Source: CAZWVA01 sp964636885
GTDB lineage: Bacteria; Desulfobacterota_D; UBA1144; Nemesobacterales; CSP1-2
Assembly: GCA_964636885.1 (NCBI GenBank)
Contig: CAZWVA010000013.1
Location: 1-50,562 of the forward strand
Reading direction: 5' to 3'
Length of the DNA stretch: 50,562 nucleotides
Made by a program: the position numbers and the translations under genes. The notes under the pieces are model-generated. The model ran no database searches. It saw only the letters and a program-made list of their open reading frames with translations, and was not told where the DNA came from. Position 1 is the first letter of the stretch. Each line of letters opens with the position of its first letter. Positions 7,701 to 14,182 of the stretch are shown piece by piece.

Positions 7701-9299
7701 CTACTTAAACGCGTCAACCAGTCGGCTTAGGGATTCTATGATCGATCCCTTTAGCCTCGAAATATCATTATAGATGGCAAGGAACATGATAAAGATCAGA
7801 AAGGTAAAGCCTATGCGCTGGCAGATCTCAAGGGTTCTTCGACTGAGAGGCCTCCTCTTTATAGACTCTATAGCGAGGTAGAGCACATGCCCGCCGTCAA
7901 GCATAGGGATCGGAAAGAGGTTTATGAGGGCGAGGTTTATGCTTATAAAAGAGGTAAACTGGAGAAGGGAGGCGATTCCTCCTTCCGCCGCTGAGCCTGA
8001 AACCTTGGCTATAAGAAGGGGACCGGCTATGCTTTTTCCAGCGGTTCCGAGGGATATCTTTCCCGTAAAGAGCTTGTAGAGAAAAGAAAGAAGGAGAACC
8101 GTGACCTCGTATACCATCTCGCCCGCCTCTTTTATCCCTTTGAATATGGACTCAAAGAAGCCGTACTTCTTTATGATCTCTTCCCTGTAAGGGGTGATCC
8201 CTATTGCTCCATGCCCCGCTTCCTGAAGTGGTAGAGGAGTGATCTTAATCTCGAACTGGCTATCCCCCCTTTTTATAACAATCGGGATCTCCCGGTTGGC
8301 TTTCTCCCTTATAATGGATGCCATCTGATACCAGTCCGATATCTTAACGTCGTTTACAGAAACGATCCGGTCTCCCTTTTTAAGACCAGCCCTTTCCGCA
8401 GGGCTTCCTGGCATAACGCTTCCGACCCTTGCATCCAGCGGTTCCGCCAAGCCTATAGCAACGATCCCTTCCGGAGAGGAGACGGCCTTAACCCGAAGGG
8501 TCTTTATGTCCCCGTCTCTTTTGACCCTCACTTTGAGAAGGGCATCGGGGTTTGATTGAAAGGCTATATTTACGTCCCTCCAGGTCATTACCTCCTTCCT
8601 ATCTACCTGAACTATGATGTCTCCCTTTCTGAAACCGGCCTCGCTCGCCGGAGAACCGGGCTCCACATAACCCACAACAGGGGTCTGTTCGAGATAAGCC
8701 GACACACCGATACCGATCATGAAGATTATCGGAAAGAATAAAAACGGAAGAAGGAGGTTCATAAAGGGGCCCGCAACGACAATGGCCAGTCTTTTCAATA
8801 CGGACTGGTTGGAGAAACCCCTTGGGTACTCCTTTTCAGAAAAGGCCTTTATCCCCTCCAGGTCTTCGATCTTGGATTTCAGTGTCAGCTTCCTTTCATC
8901 CCTCTCTATGGAAAACACGTATTGCGCATCCGGGTTTTTATATAAATCGGCCTCGACCTCCCTCCAACTGGAAAAGGACTCCAATGAGAGCCCCTCTATG
9001 CCCTTTATCCTATCGCCGGATCTAAACCCCGCTTTTTCGGCCCTTGATCCGGATTCCACACGATCCACGATAAAGTCTCCCTCTCCTCCTTCGCCGTACA
9101 TCTTTACATAACCGCCGAGTGGAAGCATGGAAACCAGATACTCGGTTTCTCCCCACCTTACCCCAAACACCTTCTTTCCGAATCCAAGGGAAAACTTCTC
9201 CACCCTCACACCACACCTCTTAGCCACGAGGAAGTGTCCGAGTTCGTGTATAAAGACTAAAATCCCTATTACAAAGAGAAACGCTAAAATTACGGTCAT
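7701..9299 (-). CDS. rseP: RseP-type site-2 intramembrane metalloprotease with three PDZ domains
   Basis: 532 residues, longer than E. coli RseP (about 450). The HELGH zinc motif is at 18-22 in the first membrane helix. LPLGGYVKMYGE is at 59-70, VVAGPFMN (start of TM2) at 174-181, and the zinc-ligand segment NLFPIPMLDGG at 460-470. Two PDZ domains (about 207-272, 290-355) occupy the usual periplasmic loop. A further PDZ-like unit (about 76-142: VDRVESGSRAEKAGFRSGDRI) lies between the membrane-reentrant segment and TM2, where most homologues have only a short loop. It cleaves anti-sigma factors or remnant signal peptides in relatives. It follows dxr by 12 nt and ends 8 nt before DUF58. Confidence 0.94.
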   Translation of the reverse strand: MTVILAFLFVIGILVFIHELGHFLVAKRCGVRVEKFSLGFGKKVFGVRWGETEYLVSMLPLGGYVKMYGEGGEGDFIVDRVESGSRAEKAGFRSGDRIKGIEGLSLESFSSWREVEADLYKNPDAQYVFSIERDERKLTLKSKIEDLEGIKAFSEKEYPRGFSNQSVLKRLAIVVAGPFMNLLLPFLFFPIIFMIGIGVSAYLEQTPVVGYVEPGSPASEAGFRKGDIIVQVDRKEVMTWRDVNIAFQSNPDALLKVRVKRDGDIKTLRVKAVSSPEGIVAIGLAEPLDARVGSVMPGSPAERAGLKKGDRIVSVNDVKISDWYQMASIIREKANREIPIVIKRGDSQFEIKITPLPLQEAGHGAIGITPYREEIIKKYGFFESIFKGIKEAGEMVYEVTVLLLSFLYKLFTGKISLGTAGKSIAGPLLIAKVSGSAAEGGIASLLQFTSFISINLALINLFPIPMLDGGHVLYLAIESIKRRPLSRRTLEICQRIGFTFLIFIMFLAIYNDISRLKGSIIESLSRLVDAFK

Positions 9300-9311
9300 T
9301 CCTTGTTCTCC

Positions 9312-10463
9312 CTAAATCTTTATTATCGATCTCGCGGTATCCCTCGCCCAGGCGTCGCTTTCGAGGACCTCTTCAACCGTATCCCCTCTAAGGGTTCTAT
9401 GGAGTTCCATAGCCCGTCCCACTACATTTACTATGTCCATAAATCTCAACCTTCCCTGAAGAAAAGCCTCAACCGCCACCTCGTTTGCAGCATTCATCAC
9501 CGCCGGCATCGTTCCACCCTCTTCCACCGCCCTATAGGCGAGGCGGAGGGAAGGGAATCTGTTGAAATCCGCCTCCTCAAACGTAAGCTCTCTAAAGCTC
9601 GGCCGAAGACCCTCTTCTTCGCACATAGGAACCCTTTCCGGGTAGGATAGGGCGTAGGCAATGGGTATCCTCATATCCGGAACGCTCATCTGAGCGATAA
9701 TCGAACCGTCGATGTATTCTACCATTGAGTGCACTATGCTCTGTGGATGAATCCACACCGAGATCCTATCGGGCGGGATTCCAAAGAGCCAAGTCGCTTC
9801 TATTACCTCAAACCCCTTGTTTATAAGCGTAGCCGAATCGATAGTTATCTTCTTTCCCATCTTCCACGTGGGATGGTTTAAGGCTACATCCACCGTTACA
9901 TCTTCCAGTTTTTCTCTAGGGGTCTTTAAGAATGGGCCGCCTGAAGCGGTCAGAATAAGCCTCCTTACGGATTCTCTGTTTCCGCAATTTAGGGCTTGAA
10001 AGATCGCACTATGCTCACTGTCAACTGGAAGTATCCTTATACCGTATCTTTCTGCTTCCTTTGTTAAGATACCCCCCGCCATAACAAGGATCTCTTTATT
10101 CGCAAGCGCTATGTCCTTTCGTGCCCTTATAGCCGAGAGGGTTGGTTTTAACCCAAACGCTCCTACCATTGAGGAAACCACCAAATCCGCTTCGGGATAA
10201 GAGGCCACGGCTTCAGCCCCGCTTTCCCCGAATAGGACCTCGACGGACCCATACGGCAGTTCCTTTAGGAGTCTGGCCGCATCCTTTTCCTCTCGAACGG
10301 ACACTACCTTTGGCCTAAACCTTATGATCTGTTCCATAAGGAGACCGAGATTCTTGCCAGCGGCAAGTCCCACGACACGGAACCTATCCGAAAACCTGGA
10401 TACGACCTCAAGGGTCTGGTATCCTATTGAGCCCGTAGAACCGAGTATGGAGATGTTTTTCAC
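9312..10463 (-). CDS. dxr: 1-deoxy-D-xylulose 5-phosphate reductoisomerase
   Basis: 383 residues, the usual length. It converts DXP to MEP with NADPH, the second step of the MEP isoprenoid pathway. The N-terminal NADPH motif is ISILGSTGSIGYQTLEV. The metal and substrate region reads ILPVDSEHSAIFQAL, followed by LTASGGPFL, HPTWKMGKKITIDSATL (HPTWxMGxKITxDSAT), and FEVIEATWLFG. Its start overlaps the uppS stop by 4 nt (ATGA), indicating translational coupling. ispD and ispF of the same pathway are at 29.0-30.3 kb. Confidence 0.97.
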   Translation of the reverse strand: MKNISILGSTGSIGYQTLEVVSRFSDRFRVVGLAAGKNLGLLMEQIIRFRPKVVSVREEKDAARLLKELPYGSVEVLFGESGAEAVASYPEADLVVSSMVGAFGLKPTLSAIRARKDIALANKEILVMAGGILTKEAERYGIRILPVDSEHSAIFQALNCGNRESVRRLILTASGGPFLKTPREKLEDVTVDVALNHPTWKMGKKITIDSATLINKGFEVIEATWLFGIPPDRISVWIHPQSIVHSMVEYIDGSIIAQMSVPDMRIPIAYALSYPERVPMCEEEGLRPSFRELTFEEADFNRFPSLRLAYRAVEEGGTMPAVMNAANEVAVEAFLQGRLRFMDIVNVVGRAMELHRTLRGDTVEEVLESDAWARDTARSIIKI

Positions 10464-11212
10464 TGCACCTTCCTTTTTTTTATTTGGTCACTTGTGAGTC
10501 CGAATCTCCTCTCTCGGTTTTGGTAGTTTAAAATCGCCTTTACGAGATGCCTTTTTCTGAAATCGGGCCACAGGGTCTTTGTAACGTAGATCTCGGTATA
10601 TGCGAGTTGCCAGAGGAGGAAATTAGAGAGCCTCATTTCACCGCTTGTCCTGATGAGGAGGTCGGGCTCTGAAAGATCGGCCGTATATAGGAGCTTAGAA
10701 AAGCTCTCTTCGTTTAGACCTTCCACTGAAACATCACCATTTGAGATCAGTTTTTTTATAGCGTCTACTATCTCTTCCCTTCCGCCGTAGCTCAGGGCCA
10801 AAGTGAGTGTCATTCCTCTACAGTCCTTGGTCTTGTCTATGGTCTCCATGAGCACCTGGTGGACATCGGGGGGGAGTTCCCAGAGCCTTCCAATCGCATT
10901 TAGTCTGATCTCTTTTTCAAGGAGGGTATCCCCCTCTTTGATGAGATACTGCTTTAAGAGTTCCATGAGTGCATCTACCTCATCCTTGGGTCTTCTCCAG
11001 TTCTGTGCAGAAAAGGCGTAAAGAGTGACGGCCTTTATCCCTAACTCCCTTGCGGCCTTTACAACGGCCTTAACGGATTTCATCCCTTCTCTATGGCCGC
11101 TTATCCGATCGAGCCCCTTTCTCCTTGCCCATCTCCCGTTCCCATCCATTATGATTACGACGTGTTTTGGAATATTGTTTATATCTATAAGAGACTCGGC
11201 TTTTCCCTTCAT
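10460..11212 (-). CDS. uppS: Undecaprenyl diphosphate synthase (cis-prenyltransferase)
   Basis: 250 residues. It makes the C55 carrier lipid for peptidoglycan and O-antigen from FPP and IPP. The hallmark VVIIMDGNGRWARRKG (catalytic Asp23) is near the N-terminus, followed by GHREGMKSVK, ALSYGGREEIVDA, and PDLLIRTSGEMRLSNFLLWQ with LAYTEIY. The order uppS-dxr-rseP is conserved, but the cdsA gene that usually separates uppS from dxr is absent. The ATG at 11212 has no Shine-Dalgarno, and an extended -10 box ends 10 nt upstream, suggesting a near-leaderless message. Confidence 0.97.
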   Translation of the reverse strand: MKGKAESLIDINNIPKHVVIIMDGNGRWARRKGLDRISGHREGMKSVKAVVKAARELGIKAVTLYAFSAQNWRRPKDEVDALMELLKQYLIKEGDTLLEKEIRLNAIGRLWELPPDVHQVLMETIDKTKDCRGMTLTLALSYGGREEIVDAIKKLISNGDVSVEGLNEESFSKLLYTADLSEPDLLIRTSGEMRLSNFLLWQLAYTEIYVTKTLWPDFRKRHLVKAILNYQNRERRFGLTSDQIKKRKVQ

Positions 11213-11222
11213 AAGTACGTTA

Positions 11223-11231
11223 AGTATAACA
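11223..11231 (-). promoter_or_regulatory. Extended -10 promoter element for uppS operon
   Basis: On the minus strand TGTTATACT fits TGn-TATAnT. The uppS ATG begins 10 nt after it, so transcription would start about 4 nt before the codon. Confidence 0.45.
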
Positions 11232-11261
11232 CCATGTGTGATGCGTTTCTAAAATGCAGGT

Positions 11262-11501
11262 TCATCTTCTACTACCCAGTAGATTCAAGGGTTTTGCCTT
11301 AGAAACCGCCGAGATCGGTACTACGATGAGTACCACTATGAGAACCACAGTTAGAATGACAAGGAGGGTGAGCGCGTATATGAGTATTAAAAGGGGTAGA
11401 AGTAAAACCCTAATCAGGATAAACCGGTTCGAAAGTCGGATGACCAACTCCCTGTAGCTTCCAACGAACCTCTCAAAGACACCTCTAATCGTTTTTCTCA
11501 T
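11262..11501 (-). CDS. Small membrane protein of unknown function
   Basis: 79 residues from the ATG at 11501, which has AAGGG at good spacing. A basic amphipathic N-terminal half (MRKTIRGVFERFVGSYRE and on) is followed by a long hydrophobic stretch (about 31-62, rich in Leu, Ile, Val) and a short polar tail. The open frame continues 26 codons upstream to 11579 but that part has no better signal. It lies 49 nt upstream of uppS on the same strand. I do not recognise a family. A genuine short membrane protein is more likely than not given the ribosome-binding site and single clean helix. Confidence 0.45.
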   Translation of the reverse strand: MRKTIRGVFERFVGSYRELVIRLSNRFILIRVLLLPLLILIYALTLLVILTVVLIVVLIVVPISAVSKAKPLNLLGSRR

Positions 11502-11611
11502 CTGAGAACCCTTATTAAAATTAATAAAGTAGCTGATTCTTGAAGGGAGTTCAAGGAAAAAGCGAGTTTTAGATGTCACTTCACCGCATGCCTTCCGTCA
11601 CCGTCCGTGAT

Positions 11612-11640
11612 TTGACAAACCTTTTTGATTTATCTAAACT
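11612..11640 (+). promoter_or_regulatory. Sigma-70 promoter for the tRNA gene
   Basis: Perfect -35 TTGACA (11612-11617), 17-nt spacer, -10 TAAACT (11635-11640). The predicted start near 11647 lies about 19 nt before the tRNA. Confidence 0.7.
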
Positions 11641-11665
11641 AATTAATTTGATATATGAAATAATA

Positions 11666-11739
11666 GGGCCCATAGCTCAGTTGGTCAGAGCGGCGGACTC
11701 ATAATCCGTTGGTCCCTGGTTCGAGTCCGGGTGGGCCCA
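11666..11739 (+). tRNA. tRNA with CAU anticodon (elongator Met or Ile2)
   Basis: A 74-nt cloverleaf: acceptor GGGCCCA pairs with TGGGCCC, D-stem GCTC/GAGC, anticodon stem GCGGA/TCCGT with loop CTCATAA (anticodon CAT), and a T arm containing GGTTCGAGTCC. The discriminator is A and CCA is not encoded. CAU anticodons serve initiator Met, elongator Met or, after lysidine modification, Ile(AUA). The first acceptor pair is a normal G-C, which argues against initiator. I cannot separate elongator Met from Ile2; heavy use of ATA codons in this genome makes Ile2 quite possible. Confidence 0.95.
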
Positions 11740-11881
11740 CATACGATACGGACCTCATGTCTTAGATGAAAGAAGAAAGCCGTATTTGCCTCTATCTAAA
11801 CCCGCAGTTTTCCTCTCGTCTTTCCTTTATAGAAATAATAAACCCAAGATCGATACATAAACAAAAAACAAGGAGGAACAA

Positions 11882-12613
11882 ATGAGAGACCAAATCACGG
11901 CTCTCGGATCACTTCAGCGAATCGATTTAGAGCTGAGAGAGCTGGAAGACAATCTGGAAAGATACCCAAGGGAGATATCCCGATACAATGAGGAGCTCGA
12001 AGGGATTGAAAGATCGATAGACAAGGCAAAAGAAGAACTTGAAAAGATCAGGAAGAAGAAGAACGCCGCCGAGCTCAAGCTCGCCAAGAACCAAGACTCT
12101 ATAAGGAAGGCCGAGCAAAGGCTCTTTGAAATAAAGACATACAAGGAGTATGAGGCCCTTCAGAAAGAGATCGGGGAAACAAAAAGGCTAAACTCCGAGC
12201 TTGAAGAGGAGATCCTTAAGGATATGGAAGAGGTCGATAACCTGGAAAGGCTCATTAAAGAAAAGGAGATCGAACTCTCCAAAAAAGAACGGGAATACGA
12301 GGAGATAATAAAAGGCTACACATCAAAGATAGACGAGCTAAAATACGCCTACGAGATAAAGAAAGATGAGAAGAAGAAGGTAGCCTCACTGGTGCATCCG
12401 GATGTACTTTCGATATACGAAAGGATCAAAACCAAAAACGGTGTCGCTGTCGTCCCGGCAAGGAACGAGGTTTGTACGGGATGCAATATGAACATACCCC
12501 CACAGCTCTTTAACGAGGTCCTAATGCTCTCAAGAATGATCCAGTGCCCAAACTGCCATAGGATCCTCTACTATGAGGAAGAGACGATCGGTGAGCTCCG
12601 GGAAACAGCCTAG
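11882..12613 (+). CDS. Coiled-coil protein with C-terminal C4 zinc ribbon (CdsZ/DUF164-like)
   Basis: 243 residues. Residues about 5-175 are an almost continuous charged heptad coiled coil (Glu/Lys/Leu rich). The C-terminus holds a zinc ribbon, VCTGCNMNIPPQLFNEV followed about 20 residues later by IQCPNCHRILYY, giving two CxxC knuckles. The family is widespread in bacteria, often encoded beside rnpB; members have been linked to transcription or RNA-related regulation, but the molecular role is not settled. A strong AAGGAGG lies 5 nt before the ATG. The rnhA start overlaps its end. Confidence 0.85.
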   Translation: MRDQITALGSLQRIDLELRELEDNLERYPREISRYNEELEGIERSIDKAKEELEKIRKKKNAAELKLAKNQDSIRKAEQRLFEIKTYKEYEALQKEIGETKRLNSELEEEILKDMEEVDNLERLIKEKEIELSKKEREYEEIIKGYTSKIDELKYAYEIKKDEKKKVASLVHPDVLSIYERIKTKNGVAVVPARNEVCTGCNMNIPPQLFNEVLMLSRMIQCPNCHRILYYEEETIGELRETA

Positions 12614-13037
12614 CCTGCCTTTTAGAAAGGGCACCCCTGCACCTGCCGAGGTCTATATAGACGGCGCTTCAAGAGGGAATCCGGGCATCTCAGGACTGGG
12701 GATTTTAATAAAGGACAAAGAGGGCAATACCCACAGGATAAAGAGGTCACTCGGTGTAACCACAAACAACCAAGCCGAGTACGAAGCGCTACTTGCCGCT
12801 CTAATAGCGGCAAAAAGACTAAAAAAAAGCCATCTTAAAATCTATACAGACTCGCTTCTCCTTGCCAATCAGATAAACTGTAAATGGCGTGTCAGTAATC
12901 CAAAGATTTTAACCCTCTATAATAAGGCCAGGGAACTCATGGCGGAGTTTGAAAGGGTAGAGGTCAAGCATATCCCCAGGGAACTCAACCGGGAAGCCGA
13001 TAGACTTGCAAATCAGGCCATAGATGAATATTCTTAA
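12591..13037 (+). CDS. rnhA: Ribonuclease HI family protein
   Basis: From the GTG at 12591 the product is 148 residues; the open frame extends back to 12573. It degrades the RNA strand of RNA-DNA hybrids. All four catalytic acidic residues of the RNase H fold are visible in context: YIDGASRGNPG (Asp), NNQAEYEALLAAL (Glu), IYTDSLLLANQI (Asp) and READRLANQAID (Asp). It lacks the basic protrusion of E. coli RNase HI, like the short archaeal/Bacillus-type enzymes. It overlaps the upstream zinc-ribbon gene, and its stop codon lies 5 nt before the RNase P RNA. Confidence 0.92.
   Translation: MSSGKQPSLPFRKGTPAPAEVYIDGASRGNPGISGLGILIKDKEGNTHRIKRSLGVTTNNQAEYEALLAALIAAKRLKKSHLKIYTDSLLLANQINCKWRVSNPKILTLYNKARELMAEFERVEVKHIPRELNREADRLANQAIDEYS
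13006..13034 (+). promoter_or_regulatory. Promoter for rnpB embedded in the end of rnhA
   Basis: TTGCAA (13006-13011), exactly 17 nt, TATTCT (13029-13034). The -10 hexamer is the last two sense codons of rnhA. The expected transcription start, 13041-13043, coincides with the 5' end of the RNase P RNA P1 helix. Confidence 0.65.
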
Positions 13038-13042
13038 GTAAG

Positions 13043-13439
13043 AAGGCGAGTGAACCGGGCGGTCGCCTGTTTTTTCTTTCGCGAAAAACAGGAGGAAAGT
13101 CCGAACTCCAGAGGGCGAGGCGCTGGGTAACCCCCAGGTGCCGTGAGGCAACGGAAAGTGCCACAGAAAACAAACCGCCCTGATTCCCCGACCTTAGGGG
13201 AAGGGGCAAGGGTGAAAAGGTGGTGTAAGAGACCACCGCGCGGAGTGGTGACACCCGCGGCACGGCAAACCCCGCCTGGAGAAAGACCAAATAGGGAAGC
13301 GTCGTTTTCTTAGGCATTGGGAGAACGAGCAGGTGGCCCGCCTGAGGCTTCCGGGTAGGTCGTTTGAGACGTCCAGTAATGGACGCCCCAGATGAATGAC
13401 CGCACAAGACAGAATTCGGCTTACAGGTCCGCTCGCCTT
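13043..13439 (+). ncRNA. rnpB: RNase P RNA, bacterial class A
   Basis: Catalytic RNA that matures tRNA 5' ends. The ends pair as P1: AAGGCGAG (13043-13050) with CTCGCCTT (13432-13439). Conserved core segments are GGAGGAAAGTCC (13091-13102), GCCGTGAGG-type bases following the P8/P9 area, AGATGAATGACCG (about 13390-13402), and ACAGAATTCGGCTTAC (about 13410-13425). The length of about 397 nt suits type A. It begins 5 nt after rnhA and ends 2 nt before the convergent osmC stop, so there is no room for a separate terminator. Confidence 0.95.
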
Positions 13440-13441
13440 TC

Positions 13442-13984
13442 CTAATCCTTTAGCTTCGTTCTTATAACGACCTCAGAGCGTAGGGTCCGGTGAACCGGGC
13501 ACCTATCTGCAATCTCAAGTAGCCTCTGGCGCTGTTCGCTATCGAGGGGGCCGATTAGATCGATCTCGCGCTCTATTAGGTCTATCTTTCCGGTTTTGGT
13601 CTCACACTCCTCGCAATCCTCGGCGTGGATCTTTCTATGCCTAAGCCTTACAACAACCGATTCAAGCGGCCACCCTTTTCTGTCCGCATACATACGGATC
13701 GTCATCGAGGTACAAGAGCCGAGAGCGGCAACAAGGTAATCATAGGGGTCCGGTCCCATACCAGTGCCGCCGGAGGAAACGGGCTCGTCCGCAATGAGCC
13801 TGTGCCCCCTTGCCAGGATATCTGTCCTGTATCCGATCTTTCCCGTACGAACAACCACCCAGTTGTCCTGTAGATCGTACTGCGACTCCTCTTCTCGTGT
13901 CTTTTCCATCTCTTTTTCCATTCGCGCCTCAAAAATCATAAAAAACGCATTCGATCGATATATAAGATAACACTTTAGATCCAT
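13442..13984 (-). CDS. OsmC family protein
   Basis: 180 residues with the OsmC/Ohr-like fold motifs. These are DPYDYLVAALGSCTSMTIRMYADRKG-type sequence around the first Cys (ALGSCTSMT) and DRCPVHRTL around the second. In the family these two cysteines reduce organic hydroperoxides or, in some groups, carry other thiol chemistry. The YADRKGWPLESV segment fits the OsmC/YhfA branch. The N-terminal 35 residues are highly charged and not conserved, so a Met near residue 22 or 25 could be the true start. It converges on rnpB. Confidence 0.88.
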   Translation of the reverse strand: MDLKCYLIYRSNAFFMIFEARMEKEMEKTREEESQYDLQDNWVVVRTGKIGYRTDILARGHRLIADEPVSSGGTGMGPDPYDYLVAALGSCTSMTIRMYADRKGWPLESVVVRLRHRKIHAEDCEECETKTGKIDLIEREIDLIGPLDSEQRQRLLEIADRCPVHRTLRSEVVIRTKLKD

Positions 13985-14110
13985 ACTAACAACGGCTCTA
14001 CGGCGTATACAGGCCTCTTACCTTAACGAAATTTGTTCTGATCATCCCTAAGCTCCATTCCTCTATAAATAAATCTAAACAAATCAGGAGGGTTAGAGAT
14101 AAAGTGGGCG

Positions 14111-14126
14111 TGGCATACTTCTTGCT
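14111..14126 (+). promoter_or_regulatory. Candidate sigma-54 (RpoN) promoter
   Basis: TGGCATACTTCTTGCT matches the -24/-12 consensus TGGCAC-N5-TTGCA/T, with exactly 10 nt between the GG and GC dinucleotides. It lies 57 nt before the sensor gene, which has no good -35/-10 pair. Confidence 0.5.
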
Positions 14127-14182
14127 AAATCTAACACCTAGGTGGAATTGCAAATAACGATTCGATTGTTAAAAACGGAAAA

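Noticed and set aside
11750..11794. ATACGG/CCGTAT inverted repeat with a 28-nt loop after the tRNA, considered as a third copy of the dispersed palindrome.
   Set aside because: Only 6 bp pair and the GGGATGCA core is absent.
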